From Acanthosoma haemorrhoidale (Eukaryota; Arthropoda; Insecta; Hemiptera; Acanthosomatidae), in NCBI GenBank assembly GCA_930367205.1, contig OV884011.1, forward strand, positions 46,575,754 to 46,639,753: a DNA stretch of 64,000 bases, read 5' to 3'. A program made the position numbers and the translations under genes. Below, one piece after another: positions 35,291 to 47,643 of the stretch; the stretch's first letter is position 1; each line of letters starts with the position of its first letter. The notes below the pieces were generated by a model. It saw nothing but the letters and a program-made list of their open reading frames with translations, had not been told where the DNA came from and searched no databases.

Positions 35291-37983
35291 AGAAATGAAC
35301 ACTTTTTTCCGGTTTTGAAGTGAAGGTTTCTTCGCGTCGGAAAATTTGGCCATACCGTCTACTCAAAAAAATAAGAAATTTGAAGTTGAGTTATGAATAA
35401 AAACCACCTTAATAACAAAATAATTACAAATCAACTTTTTTTTGGATGGATACATGACATGTATGGAACCTGTAAAGGATATTATATACCAATATTATAC
35501 ATGGAGTATGAAGCTCTTATTATATTTTATGACGGTATCCGCTAATGTGCCTCTTCTATCTGTTTTATCTCCCTTAGTTACTTTTAGCTTAGGTGAACCT
35601 CGAACCGACGTAACCAGCCAGAACTCTTTCATCTTCTGGGTGGTTTTCCACATATTAAGTTCGTAATCGTCAATATCTCCCCGGTCTCCATTGAGAGCCC
35701 AGTTACAGGTAGCCTTGTCTTCTGGATTCTCGGTTTTCACTCATTTCTCGTTTTTTTTTTTTCAGACTTCCTTCAGGGCAGCAATCATTAGATCTTCTCT
35801 TATCGTTTTATTCCTGAGAAAATCCCACATAGTTTTTCAGCCACTCACAGAAGATACTTCTTTTAACCGGCAGGCTTAATTAATCTATGTCTTGTCTATC
35901 TGCGTAAATTCTTAAAAACACCTGATAAAATTTCAGTCTTTTTTAGAAGTCAATAAGAAAAATATTTTTGAAACTTCCATTCTTCAGTTCAATTTTATGG
36001 TAATAGGACTCCTTCAAGATACAGAAGGAAAAATGCCTTAAATGTAACAAGCTTTAAAATATCTCTTGAGCTATTTGTAGCTGTTGAAACCTGTCGGATC
36101 GTCACTAGGGGGGTGCCTGGTCACCCTAGCCCTGGTGACAAGTGAGGATTGTTCGAGTATATAACCTGGACAATCGTTTCATGACGGCGTTACTATCTGA
36201 CTCAATTTTTTATAGGTATGTGCCCCGACAATGCACTATGTTCAAGAGAAGAGGTACAGAGGTTTTTCATACAGAATTAGTCAAGTTTTCAGAGTTCGAG
36301 CGGAAACCAAGCGTCAACGAGTAAAGGTCACGAGAGACTAATTAACAGGGCCAGGAGCCTGCCTTAAGTATCCTCTTTACTGGGAGGGCTGCCAGGGCCT
36401 AGGCCGGCGTTGGTTCTCACGCACGCATGTGGTGAGGAACCGCGACCACTGCCTGATTACCCGACCATCCCCGGTCCCCTGGAAGCAGAGAGGCTGCAAA
36501 AGGGTTGTTTATGTTATTGCCCTGCGGGTACCCACACACATAAGGTTAGGTACCTGACTGACAGCTGATGACCCTTCTCGTGTGACTTGCTTGGCCCCCG
36601 TCTTTTAGTCTTTTATTGCTTAACACATTTACAATGATTTATATTTGTTCATAATACATTTAGTTCATGTTATTTTACTTTTGCTTAGAGTATAGGGTGA
36701 TTTATCTTATATAGTCAGTTGTCGCTACAAAACTATTCGTTCTCTTATTCCTGTTAAGTTATGATACGTCTGACAGTATAGACACTACGACTGATCGGAA
36801 AATGTGTGTTGAAATAATGATCCATATAAATATGTCATAAATCAGCACAATTCACATATGTTTACATATTTGTTTTATATGTTCTTGGAAAAGCCCAAAC
36901 CCAAATTCCACATGCTCTACCAAAATAATTAAAATCCTTTCCAAAAATGATTCTATGATAAATTTCAGTAGATTCACGATATCCAACTCGGAAAATTATA
37001 AACTTTTATGATTAATAATATTATATTGTCTCTTCCTGTGCTATATCTCGTGGGAGTTCATTATTTTTCCTATTGATTCGCCCGCCACTACACAGATTTT
37101 ATTTTGAGTTGTGGACTCACAACACTTAAAGCCACCCTTTAATACTGATCATTATTACTATTGCATTAGCTATTACTCATTTTCTTGCATGGTTTAAAAT
37201 ATTTCCGGTGTACTTAAGCCTGGACAAGGAAATTCGAATTCAGCCAGGTCAGCGGGGAGACAGACCACTTGGAGCGTTGAATCAATCGATATGCACGCTT
37301 TAGGAGGGGTGGTTGTGAAAAGAGTACGAAGGGGTTGTCATGACGACTGCAGCCGTGCCATTATTTGCACGACCCACAACCCCGGTAACCGGCTCCACTT
37401 TTTGGGTCAATATCAACTGCTACGTCCGACGAAATGAGGGTTTTATTTTATTATAATTTATTCTGGATGCTTACTTTCGTAGCAATACACCAATATATAT
37501 GATACATAACTACGCATGAATACATACAAAATAAAAATAAGGCATTATATATAGGATATAACTTTTCTAAGGATACGTATATCCTTTTAAATATTTTCCT
37601 GATTTATCCTCAACACCACGCTGTTACTCTAGTTGAATAATTAGAATATTTGATTAACACATATACCATCTAACTATTCAAATACTAACAGATTATATTC
37701 CTCTATAAACTCGTGATCGTAATGCATTAGTGTAAAGTTATACCATATTACAATTTGCTCAAAATATTCAATTAATTTAATACTTGTCCCAATTTTCTCT
37801 AAATCCAAAGTAATATACTTTAATAAATTAACGAGTTAGTTCAAATGGAAGGATTTCAATTATATAATTTGATTAATATACACAATATATTTTATTAAGG
37901 ATGGTTTAATAATTAATTATGAATAAACTGATGAAAACGAACGATCGCAGATAGCATACTGTCTATCTACTGAAATATTCGTT
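35291..37983. other. AT-rich intergenic DNA with two GC-richer patches
   Basis: No gene assigned. About 36330-36600 is GC-rich and resembles an untranslated end of a mobile element in composition, but no coding motif is visible. About 37200-37440 is another GC-richer patch with a small open frame listed separately. A T14 tract followed by 'cag' near 35748-35766 looks like a splice acceptor but has no exon I can support. Confidence 0.4.
37291..37437 (+). other. 48-codon open frame in a GC-richer patch
   Basis: The frame starts at ATG 37291 and stops at 37435-37437. It contains 'RRGCHDDCSRAIICTTHNPG', with three cysteines in a short space. No signal peptide precedes them, and no family is recognised. 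It lies in a compositionally distinct patch and may be part of a decayed element; I cannot show it is expressed. Confidence 0.15.
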
Positions 37984-38099
37984 AATATTATACAACTAAT
38001 ATAAATATAATATGGTATGAATGAGAGCATTTATCTTATTACTTATTGCCTTATGAAAGGCAGATTGTAATTATAGCACAATAAATAATATTATACAAC
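37984..38099 (+). mobile_element. 90-bp retroposed LINE-tail unit with 13-bp target duplication
   Basis: A perfect 13-bp direct repeat (aatattatacaac) at 37984-37996 and 38087-38099 brackets a 90-bp unit. The unit contains 'ggtatgaatgaga', a hairpin segment (ATTAC ... TGCCTT-atg-AAAGGCA ... GTAAT, 38038-38071) and 'atagcacaataaat' as a tail. The unit matches the 3' end of the LINE at 49491-50347 and no coding sequence accompanies it. The perfect flanking repeats indicate insertion by target-primed reverse transcription rather than chance similarity. Confidence 0.75.
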
Positions 38100-38434
38100 G
38101 AAGGCTTCATGAGATGCACGGTGCCACCCCATAGTCCATTGTCCTTAGCTTGGGTCTCCAACCAGTCATCGGCCTAAGCTCCGTTCTCCAGACGATACAA
38201 AGCAAAAGGTGAAGTGATCTCCATAGTGGCTTGCGAGCCATGTGTGATCTGCTCCGGGTAGATGCCCTACCAAGGAAAGCCTTTTGCTGCCTCGTCTGAT
38301 GCTTATACGTCGTACTTTTGGACCCAGTTACTTTTGTGGCCGGAAAAGAAGGGCTGTAACCTGTCCTTGAAGCTGTCTTTATGATGGCCCATAAAATAAT
38401 CATCTGGGGCCATTCGAGGCACATCTGTGACCAT
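38100..38434 (-). pseudogene. Unrecognised protein remnant with an OTU-like segment
   Basis: The minus-strand frame beginning at ATG 38432-38434 reads like real protein, with 'MAPDDYFMGHHKDSF', 'SNWVQKYDV', 'ASDEAAKGFPW', 'YPEQITHGSQATMEI' and 'DDWLETQAKDNGLWGG'. Three in-frame stops break it. The uninterrupted 120-codon minus frame over the same DNA (38107-38469) is in a different register and is probably a shadow. The last segment resembles the W-L-E-x-x-x-K-D-G-x-W-G-G region of OTU-type cysteine proteases, which are carried by some retroelements. The expected catalytic D-G-N-C motif was not seen, so the resemblance may be superficial. The DNA is GC-richer than its flanks, and it directly abuts the retroposed unit at 37984-38099. 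Confidence 0.4.
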
Positions 38435-41334
38435 CTATACCTGTGGGTCGTTCCTTCGCACTTCGGCACTTCGCCAATTCTATCTCTTAGTATTAATTAT
38501 AATTTTACATTTCTTTCACATATCGGAGTCGAACCCATATAACACATTCCGTGTACTTTCATAGGTCAAATTTCAAAGTCCAATTGAACAAGAGCAGAAA
38601 AAACAAAAAACTTCAAGTCAAGTGTGATGCATTAAATGTTTCGTTACAGATGCAAAATCGATGTTTATGACTTTTTGTAATTACGGTCTGCAAACCACTA
38701 AGACATAATATCTTTATTTTTCAGTGGGATCCCGTCATTTATAATTAGATACAATATTTAATACGTTAGTAAAATATTTAATTTTTAATTACAAAGTTAT
38801 TGACTAGTAACTGTGATAATTTGCCGTGGCTTTTATTTTTAGCTTCATTGATACCGTTGTAACAGTAATACATGATTGATGTAGATACCGTGCCAAATAT
38901 CATACCTCTAAAGAAAAAACGGGTTCAGTAAAAGTTACGATCACGTTGTCGTGTTAATGACATGTTTAATAACTTTAAATGAAAAAAAAACAGATTAGCA
39001 CTACTGATATCATTCACGCAAAATTATAAAAACATTTGTTTAGTACCAATTATTCGATAGATTAATAACAATTTATAATTTTTTATTTTGATAGATATGT
39101 TTTCCATGGAGTCGCAAGATCAAAAGAGACATCTATTTGAAATTTCCTGTCAACGGGAAATTGCCAACAAACACACACAGATGACAGACACACTTATGAA
39201 ACCCTAACTCAGTACTGTACGAAACAAATGATCGAGCACTGAAGGGTCAACGTACCCATTTCTAACTTGTTGATGTGTTGTTATCCTTCTGTTTTCTAAG
39301 ACCACTTACAAACAGGTGCAGGCCGGAAAAACAGCTGCTTTCGGATAGAGATCACTTCCTGCTCGTTACAAAAAAATAAAAGAAAAAAATAATTAAGGAA
39401 ATGCGCTTCCTCGAACGCTGAATAAATTCTTGATTCAATGGTAAGAATAAATTATTGACCCTGTCGTTTAAATTCACTGCCAACGACTCGATATAACAGA
39501 CTCTCTGTTAACCGCTCCCTCCCCCCCCCCCACCAATAAGATCAAAAAAGATTTCTCAGTGCACACCTGGCCATTTAATCGGTTTGATGAAAAAACTGGT
39601 GGTTGTAAGAAGCATACCTCTCCAAATTCTAGGTATGATTCTAAACACCTTGAAATATACTGATTACTTTCCGGTTAAAAAACATACAATGACCGGAAGA
39701 AGGGTCTAAAAGCTTGAAGTACTGAACTAACTTGAAATATGTCGGGCACATTTAGCTTACTTTGGATTTCTGTTTTAAGCTCAGAAGCTATTGAAGTTCT
39801 GATATTCACCATAGTTAAAGACACTTTTCATCATATAGGATTTGTTGTAATCCGTAAATAAACTCATGATGAGTCCCATCGATAATATTTCATCATTGTT
39901 TACATATTTAATTTCGTTTATAATTGATGCAATTTCAAAATAGATAATCCATCGATCAACTAGTTAATAGTAGCATTATTAGATCTGCGCAGTTAAATCT
40001 TGAATTCGTCAGCAAGGACCAGACCAGACCTAGACTAACACTGTGGAACGGCCCCACTGCAGTTGCACACTACTAAATAAACCTTTCTAAAAGTTTCAAC
40101 ATCCTTCACCTTTCTTCTATCGGCATCCAATACAATCTCTTTCTTGGAACCTTTTCGTGGAGGGTGGATGGGTCGGGAATGCAGAGCATGCGTGAACATG
40201 TTTGTGTCAGCGAGAAATCAGCAAGCGTGATGTGTTAAAGAATATTTTAAATCTATATTTTAAGAGATAGAATTCCAAGAACGCGGTGCTTAGGTCCATG
40301 AGATTTTAACCCGATCACATTTGCACCTTCACATTGATAATTGTATCCACTGAACTTGCCAAGAACTGCATCCATTCAATCATTCTCGCGAATGGTGACT
40401 AAAGTACATTCAAACATCCGATAAACCTAGGAATATTAAGAAAATAATCTATTTTTTAGATCAGATCATATAAGGGAGAGAATGATTCACAGAAACTACA
40501 CTTTAGATACAATGGTTGGACCCCAATAATTCGTACACAGCAATAAACATTTAAACGGCAGTTCATTAAAATATACAAGATGAAAATCATTGTAGAGCCC
40601 GAAAGAGTTGCTTTACTTTTAAACAGGTACGAGGAAAGTTTTTTTCCGTATGTTCTAGGGTATTATCCCAACATTTATAGGCTTGGCATAGAGCAATGAA
40701 GTAGACACTCGACAAAGGGCTCCAGCCGGCAATTTATGTACACAGTGATACCTAGGAGGCCGACCCCTGCAAATGTTCAGGTACCTGGGACCTACAATAT
40801 CATAATTCTTCTTCAGGTAATCAAGTCCTACAGCCTTCCGAGTAAGCAGATGCTATTTGAACTCCGTAGAACATTCATCTGAAGCACATTTCTCAATCTC
40901 TCACCTTCCGTCCACAGCTTTTTCTTTGACGATTTTTTCCCAGTCACCATCTCCAGTCTTAACTGTAAACTATGACATTATTGAAAGTTTTTTTTCTTAA
41001 TAAGGGGTTTTAAAAGTATTTACGGTCGTTAATTCTACGATAGCAGTAACAACGAATCAAAATATCTGGAAATGATGAATGAAATAACTCTATTTTGAAA
41101 TAAATGTAAAATTGTTTATCATTGCTGTTGTACTGTTATATACAGCTGTTGCTGGTTTGTACTGACTAACTCGGTAACAGGTCCGGACACTACCCGGCCA
41201 GGTAATAAATCAGCGCTTAAGTCGCCTGTACTGTCACCGATCGCTTATCGTGCGATCCCTACAGCACCGAAATGAATTGACCGTAGTTGTTTATTTTATC
41301 GATTCTTAAATAATTCGCCGTCAGATTCTTGGGT
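38435..41334. other. AT-rich intergenic DNA, nothing assigned
   Basis: No gene is supported. The only distinct items are a C11 run at 39521-39531 and moderately GC-richer patches near 40010-40060 and 40700-40780 without recognisable frames. Part of 38700-38980 may be another diverged dispersed-repeat copy in reverse orientation. Confidence 0.45.
39521..39531 (+). repeat. C11 homopolymer
   Basis: An eleven-base C run within a short CT-rich stretch. It is notable only because the surrounding DNA is very AT-rich. Confidence 0.85.
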
Positions 41335-41450
41335 AAAACATTGCTGTATTGCGCCAGTGGATTCTTCATTACTATTGTCTTTGGGTTATCGATGTCAAAG
41401 CAGAGAAGCACTACTTTCTGCAAAGTACGAGGTCACCTTTCGCCTGCCTA
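41335..41450 (+). repeat. ~115-bp dispersed repeat, copy 1 (partner at 44752-44867)
   Basis: The block from 'aaaacattgctgtattgcgc' to 'tcgcctgccta' recurs at 44752-44867 in the same orientation with about a dozen differences. The first 65 bases are almost identical. It contains no frame. The sharp ends and equal lengths suggest a defined repeat unit, of unknown class. Confidence 0.85.
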
Positions 41451-44400
41451 ATAAATAGAAACAAGAGATCCGTTAAATGTCTACACTGGCCAAAGTCATG
41501 CAGCTCCTAATGACGATTAGAAAAGTGCAGGAAGAAATAGGGAAAGTCATTTTTCGTCGGTTTCGAGCTAAGGTTGACTCCGTTTAGGGTTCGGAGAGCA
41601 GAAATTTAAGGACGATTTAAAATAGGAAGAAGAATAGGTTTCAAACATTGAACCAGTTTTTTTCCCAAAATAAAGGTACTCCATAATAAACATGCATATG
41701 TTGACATCAGTACAAAATAGAAAATCCAGGACGTACTACAAAAAAAAACAATTCTGAAAAGCCTTTTATACGGGTGTTACTCAACAACGATAAACTCAAT
41801 AAATTATATTTGAGAATGAATACTTGTCCTCTAATGAACTTTGGCAGTGATAGAACAGAATAACAATACTTTAATGACTCCATGCTTTATCAAGAAAATT
41901 CTAGTTGACAGGATACACTATTGAATATATCATGCGGTAATGATTTCTTTTTTTATTAAGATATAAAAAACGTAGGTTCGGATCTCAAGGTGGAAGGAAA
42001 ATTTATTGTTCGCCACTAAATTAGAAGTGGGCAGCGCCATTACGACAGCCTACCTGACAAAGCAAAATTGAAGGTCTTATTTTTCTCATTGGTTGAATAA
42101 AATTCATTTTCTAATCTAAATCAGAATAGTTTTATAGTTATTTACCTAGTTATATATTTATTAATAGCTTAATTAATTGTAGAGCCAGTTACATAAATAC
42201 TTTTCAGTATAAATAATGTATCATAAAATGAAAAAGGTTGTGAGTGTCTCTGTACGAAAGGTGAATTAATTTGGCGATAAATCATGAAAATTCGTAGAAC
42301 GAAATAATTGCAAGTCAATTATTTAATGACTTTATGATAAACAAAAAAAAAATATTCAAACAACTGCGAAGAACAATTAATCAATTATAGAAACGTAAAA
42401 ATTATTAACATTTCAAATTAAACTTTTTTATATCAAACCAATCATATCTATTTCATCAGTTTTACTATTGTTCGGATATTTTAACCCTAATTTGAATGTA
42501 TCACTTTTTTATAGTATGTTTTTATTTTTGTTTTAGCCTTTGAGAATCAATTTCTTCTTAAAAGAGCATGAGTATGAAAGCAAACAATCTTGTGGATGGA
42601 CAGATCTATTCATCCATCATCAATATTTAGCTACACCAATATTCACTGCTTGTGAGTGCACCAAAAGAAACTTAAAAGCGTATATTCTTCCAAAACATCA
42701 TCCATCACTCCCTTTGTGGACTATTTTAATGACCGATTCTCCAGCAGATTTTCACCACAGATAACATGAAGATGAAGATAAAAATGTGCAATATATTTAA
42801 TTAAAGGGACAAAACTTTTTATTTCACTATTTCCCCTGTAGTTTTATTAGTATTTATTTTTACACTTGATTTTATGGATTAAATGAGTTATAACACTATT
42901 TGCAACGAAATTGATTTGGATATGTTAAATATTTCCAATTTCAAAAACCATCGAATTGTTCTATTGTCTCCACGGATCTAAAGGTGTTTTAGGGATTTCT
43001 GATTTTGGGTTGATTTTTTTTCGAAATCAGATACCCTTTGTGACTCTCCTCATCAAACTAGAGAAACCAAATTTCACATAATGGGTTCCCATGTGCTTTT
43101 GGAAATACAGAAAAGTATAGCTATCTCTATAAAACAAAAGTTCCATTAATTAAATAATTATTTGGTCTTAAAAATATAATATTTGCCTATACTCGTGTGC
43201 AGAGTATCAGGTTAAAAATATCGATGTCACGTATTTTGTTTTTGCAAACGATTCCAAGAAATATTTAATATTAAATTAAAGATGTCAAAATCGTGTTCGC
43301 AAACTCAAATCAATCAGTGATTTTTTTCAGAGGAATAATATTTGCACGGTAGTCCCGATTGGCACCCTTATGAAGCTATAAAATTAAATAAACCTATGAT
43401 ATAAATCCAGCACCGTGAAAAACAATGATGTCCCATTAAAAATTCATCATCAGTACTAAAAACAATAACTGATGTATTTCTCTATCAGAACATAAAATTA
43501 TATAAATATAAATGTTTCAACGTTCTGAATTATAATATGTATCATGTGTTAGGGCTTTAGTGGACATTAATTACAAAAAATCTTTATAAAAGTCAATATA
43601 ACAGTTACGCAACCATAACGAATCACTTAATTGAATGACTTAAATTTTTTTTTTAATTTGCATTTAACGTTCTATGAACCCAAGCAGCATGGTGAGTAAA
43701 ACGAGTTATTCAAAGGTTGCCACCCTACAGGTATTTTAATTGAATATGTTATGTACACTATCTGTACTTAAATATAACTAGAAAAAGAGTAGAAATCATG
43801 TTGTGTAAGAAGTGTGTATCAAGAGAACGAAGAGACATTATTTATTTTTAAATTGGTCTTTGATATCAATGATGTGATACTGTATGCCTATCGCTATGTC
43901 ATAGGCGTAGCAAAAGGAGGTATATAACTCCCAAATTGTTGAAAAAACTCGTAGTCTTAAATGCTATAAAATAAATTGTATCAGGGTATCATAATTATAA
44001 TTGTTAAATCCGTAGCGGTCGGTGGTAGTATTGCTGGGGCCGAGAGGTTCTACAGTCAAACAATTGCGCGTCTTTTGTATGAGTGTAAGTCTGATTGTTT
44101 TTTCTTCCGTCTATCATAGCCTTCATAAAAATTATTCAATCGATCTGTAACTTTAAAAGTATTTCCAAAAACAATACTAAAGTACAATACTGGTTAATTT
44201 TTGTTTAAAATACAATAGCAGGTATTATGAGAAAAAACATTAAATATGAAAAAAAGTCGAATCCTTTTTGCTAACTTTTAAGGTTTCTCATGGTAAAACT
44301 CATACGACATTTAAGATAGCAAAGTATCTTTTGGACCACGTGACGGCATCAACAGGTCTTTCAAGAAGAATCTGGAAAATTTATGTGGTGTAACTTTTCC

Positions 44401-44751
44401 AGAGTCAACGTCTTGTGATCATGAAGATTTATTTTTGTGTGACTTTGGTTCTAAGAAGCGCGCAGTACGCATATAAACGCACACAGGATATGTGCCATAC
44501 ATATATTAAGACACGCCCACAACATACACGCACACACACACAAGGGCAGAGGGGGTAGGACCAGCCGCCGTAAAGAAGCAGGGAGAGGGGATGCCCGCTC
44601 GGCTGGCCATTGTCAAGTTTGGCCACTGACCTAGAAACCTCAGGGCAAACTTTCACTAGCCACACTGTATATTAAAATACTCAACTCAACTCCACTCCTC
44701 CTGCCTCAATGGGCTATCGTAAGAAGGACCAGGGCAGTATTGTGGCGGAGG
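41451..44751. other. AT-rich intergenic DNA with one weak exon-like frame
   Basis: A 74-codon frame at 42540-42764 follows a T-rich tract ending in 'ttttag', which could be a splice acceptor. The translation has no recognised domain and I do not call it an exon. About 43240-43640 carries phrases of the old dispersed repeat at the left edge of the window. A small hairpin (GCCTAT/ATAGGC) lies near 43887-43907. A short CA-rich run with GC-richer DNA lies at about 44510-44600. Confidence 0.4.
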
Positions 44752-44867
44752 AAAACATAGCTGTATTGCGCCAGTGGATTCTTCATTACTATTGTCTTTG
44801 GGTTGTCGATGTCAAGCCAAATAAGCACTACTTTCTGTGAAGTACGGAGCCACCTTTCGCCTGCCTA
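44752..44867 (+). repeat. ~115-bp dispersed repeat, copy 2
   Basis: Matches 41335-41450 in length, order and orientation. Both copies end within 'cacctttcgcctgccta', after which the sequences are unrelated. Confidence 0.85.
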
Positions 44868-46124
44868 AGTGGTAGTAAAAAAAAGTTCAAAAATAATAAA
44901 GGTATATTTCACAGTGCTTTGAAATATGCTAACTAGATATATGTCAAATATACCGTGAGTCAAGCTGTGGGCCCGTTTTTTACACAACAGCTGTTTAAAA
45001 TTAATCATCATAGAATATGAATCACATGTTTCATATTTTAGTACGCAATTCTAAAATGGACCGTTCTTCAAAGTAAAGTCAGTTATAAGTGTCTACCCAC
45101 AAATTATGTTTATTTAACGCACAAGCGCTTTTGGCTACCATTATGAAATGCTAGTCTTCTTCACCGTGGTGTCAGATCTAGGACTCAGTTTCAAAGTCAC
45201 TACTTTTCCTTTCAACCTTTTGACATGTTTAATATTTTACAGCCGATTTAATACTCTCCACGATAGGGAATCATGAGTCAGGGTGCTTCATGCCATTCGG
45301 GATTTGAAGAAAAAGTCATTTTAAACTGTCTCTTCTGAGATGGAACCCTTTCAAAAGGTAGTGTTTTTTGTGATCACTCTCTTCTTTATTCTCGTATACT
45401 GATTCTTGAACCTCGGAATTCCACTCGTTATAGCAAGCAGATCTTGCATACATTAGGAAGTACTTTCAAGAGGTGAGTACTCAATCTCAAAACGCTGAGG
45501 GATCTTCGGGAAGGTCAAGGGAAATCAACTGTCAATTTTTCGAGTGAGAAGTATACGCTAACATATGCAAGGCGAGGTAATAACCTCTGTATTTCTTTCT
45601 TTTGTATCTAGAACAGAGAGCACTAAGAACACGCCTAAAGACTGAAGGCTATTTAGAAATAGTTCACTGCTGGTAACAAACCTGAATACCTATTAATTAT
45701 TAAGTCAGATAAGGCAAGAAAATTGTTCAGCAAGACAGGAGGAAACACCCTCCAAGGAAGCGAGGAAAGCTCTAAGTTACACATAGCAAACCGAAGAGTA
45801 TGAAAGTAATACCTCACCCACCAAGTGAGCTGTAGACATTATTCATATATATCGACGTCAGGTAATCTAATGGACCATCTAAATTAAAGTTCATACCTCA
45901 GGGGTCATTTAGCGGAAAATACACACATATGGCCAAAAATGTAGGGTTTCTGATTTTGAAAAAAATAATGGGCCTTAATAAATATTGGGCATTTTATTTA
46001 TTCCTTTATAGAAAGGATTTAGGGAAATGGTAGAACTTGATAATGTTTGGTAAAATAGACTGTGGTGAAATTTATTTGGAGAAGGATAACTTTTTTGGGC
46101 TTTTTCATAAATTCCATGGCTTAC

Positions 46125-46260
46125 ACCTACAATCTGAAAATCTTTCCCAGATTGACATCTTTTGTGAGATTCATCTATACACATTATACATACAATAAAA
46201 TATTTAATATCTGTAAGGTATCAAGTTGCAAAGCTCCCCTCAGAAATTCCTTGTCGACCT
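46125..46260 (+). repeat. Diverged repeat, copy 1 (partner at 50801-50915)
   Basis: The ordered phrases 'tacaatctgaaaatc', 'atacaataaaat', 'tatcaagtt' and 'aaattccttgtcgac' recur at 50801-50915. On the minus strand the end nearest 46260 is open as 'VDKEFLRGALQ', and the partner reads similarly over its first residues. The repeat may therefore derive from a coding element that I cannot name. Confidence 0.55.
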
Positions 46261-47613
46261 TCTTGACCACCCTATAGAAATCGTACAAAAACTCCTGTTG
46301 GTTTTAAATCCATAAATATTCACAATTCCTCATATAACTATAAATTGCTAATATTATTCCACCTGGACCTTAGAGGTTGAGTTAATTTGTCTTCTGGCAG
46401 TTGATGTCTTTATCCCGAAGTCCATATGGAGAATGACTTTCGCGTTGAAAAGGCAAGGTTCGTAGTCAATCTGACAAGCGAATGCAGTTTAGTTTGGTAC
46501 TTGGGAGCATATAAGAAGGTATGTGAACTCCGAATGAACAGTACTATTTCGATGGTACGCCCTTAACACTGAATATCCAGTTAGGAAATACAAATTGAGC
46601 GAGGCAGTCGGTCAAAGATGGCGGCGTGGCAAGGATCAACGAACCTGGTTATATAAAGATACAACGGTTGTGTAAGACTTCAACTTGACACTGGCTTTCA
46701 CCGTTTCCACATAACTCTGCACACTTTCCACCCCACCATAGCCTGCCCCAACCATAGCCCCAGCACTCCTCTCCTTTGTAAACCTGACTATCCGCTTTAT
46801 TTTTTTATGCTATAAGGTTGAAAATGCCAAACACCGTGGCATTCGGAACACGGACTTTCTCAAACGGTATGGACTTTTCCAGTCGTGTAAATATGTCACA
46901 ACACATTCTGTACACAAACAACCTGCCCAACCCCTTCTGAAAAGTGCACTCAACCGATTTTTCCAAGATACTGAATAATTCACAGTTGCGTGTTTAAATT
47001 ATAATTTTCAGTATAATGATGAAAATTCAAAATGGGAGTTGCATGTAATCGTTAAGCATTGGTGAATTGGTTAATACAATTTGTGTCTTCATCAAAGTGA
47101 AATCAAGCCCTCGATGAATTGCGAGAAGCGTGGATCATAGCGTTATATCGACCACACTAACTACCTTAGCAAGAAACAAACATTCTAGAGAATCGGTACT
47201 GACTTGGTCCAATTGAATCCAAAATATTATTATTGAATAATATCTTGGAAGTTATTTGTGTTGCTGTCCCTTTCAAGCGTTCCTTATCCGAAAAAGCTTT
47301 TCGTGTGCTTCTCATTATTATATATTATCTAGAACACATAAACACGATAGTTGACTGAGATGCTGAATATACCATTGGTCAGACATGTACAGACCGACGA
47401 ACAAAAGGCGCCTTTTTGAAAGTATAGACTCTCCCTTCGGGCTCAGCAATGAGCCACACCTGATGCTTTAAAGTGATGCTCAAGGGCATCAAACCTGCTC
47501 CGGTAGGTGATTTTCTATTACCTTTCAATTAAATTGGTGGCCAACCATTTCTGTTCTTTGAGTACCCCAGGCCCTATAACCGACTTAAAAAAATAAATAT
47601 TTATAGTTCCAAC

Positions 47614-47643
47614 TAGCCACCGATATCTAAATATCGGTAGCTA
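47614..47643. repeat. 30-nt hairpin, 13-bp arms
   Basis: 'tagccaccgatat' and 'atatcggtagcta' pair with one C/A mismatch around a ctaa loop. A second TA-rich palindrome (tatatagctatata) follows directly. It could be the end of a DNA transposon or a local structural element; nothing else around it supports either view. Confidence 0.8.

Noticed and set aside
42540..42764. Exon-like 74-codon frame after a T-rich tract
   Set aside because: The acceptor-like signal is common in such T-rich DNA and the translation has no recognised domain. No donor or partner exon was seen.
44510..44545. CA-rich run considered as a microsatellite
   Set aside because: Only a few consecutive CA units within mixed sequence; too short and irregular to list as a repeat.
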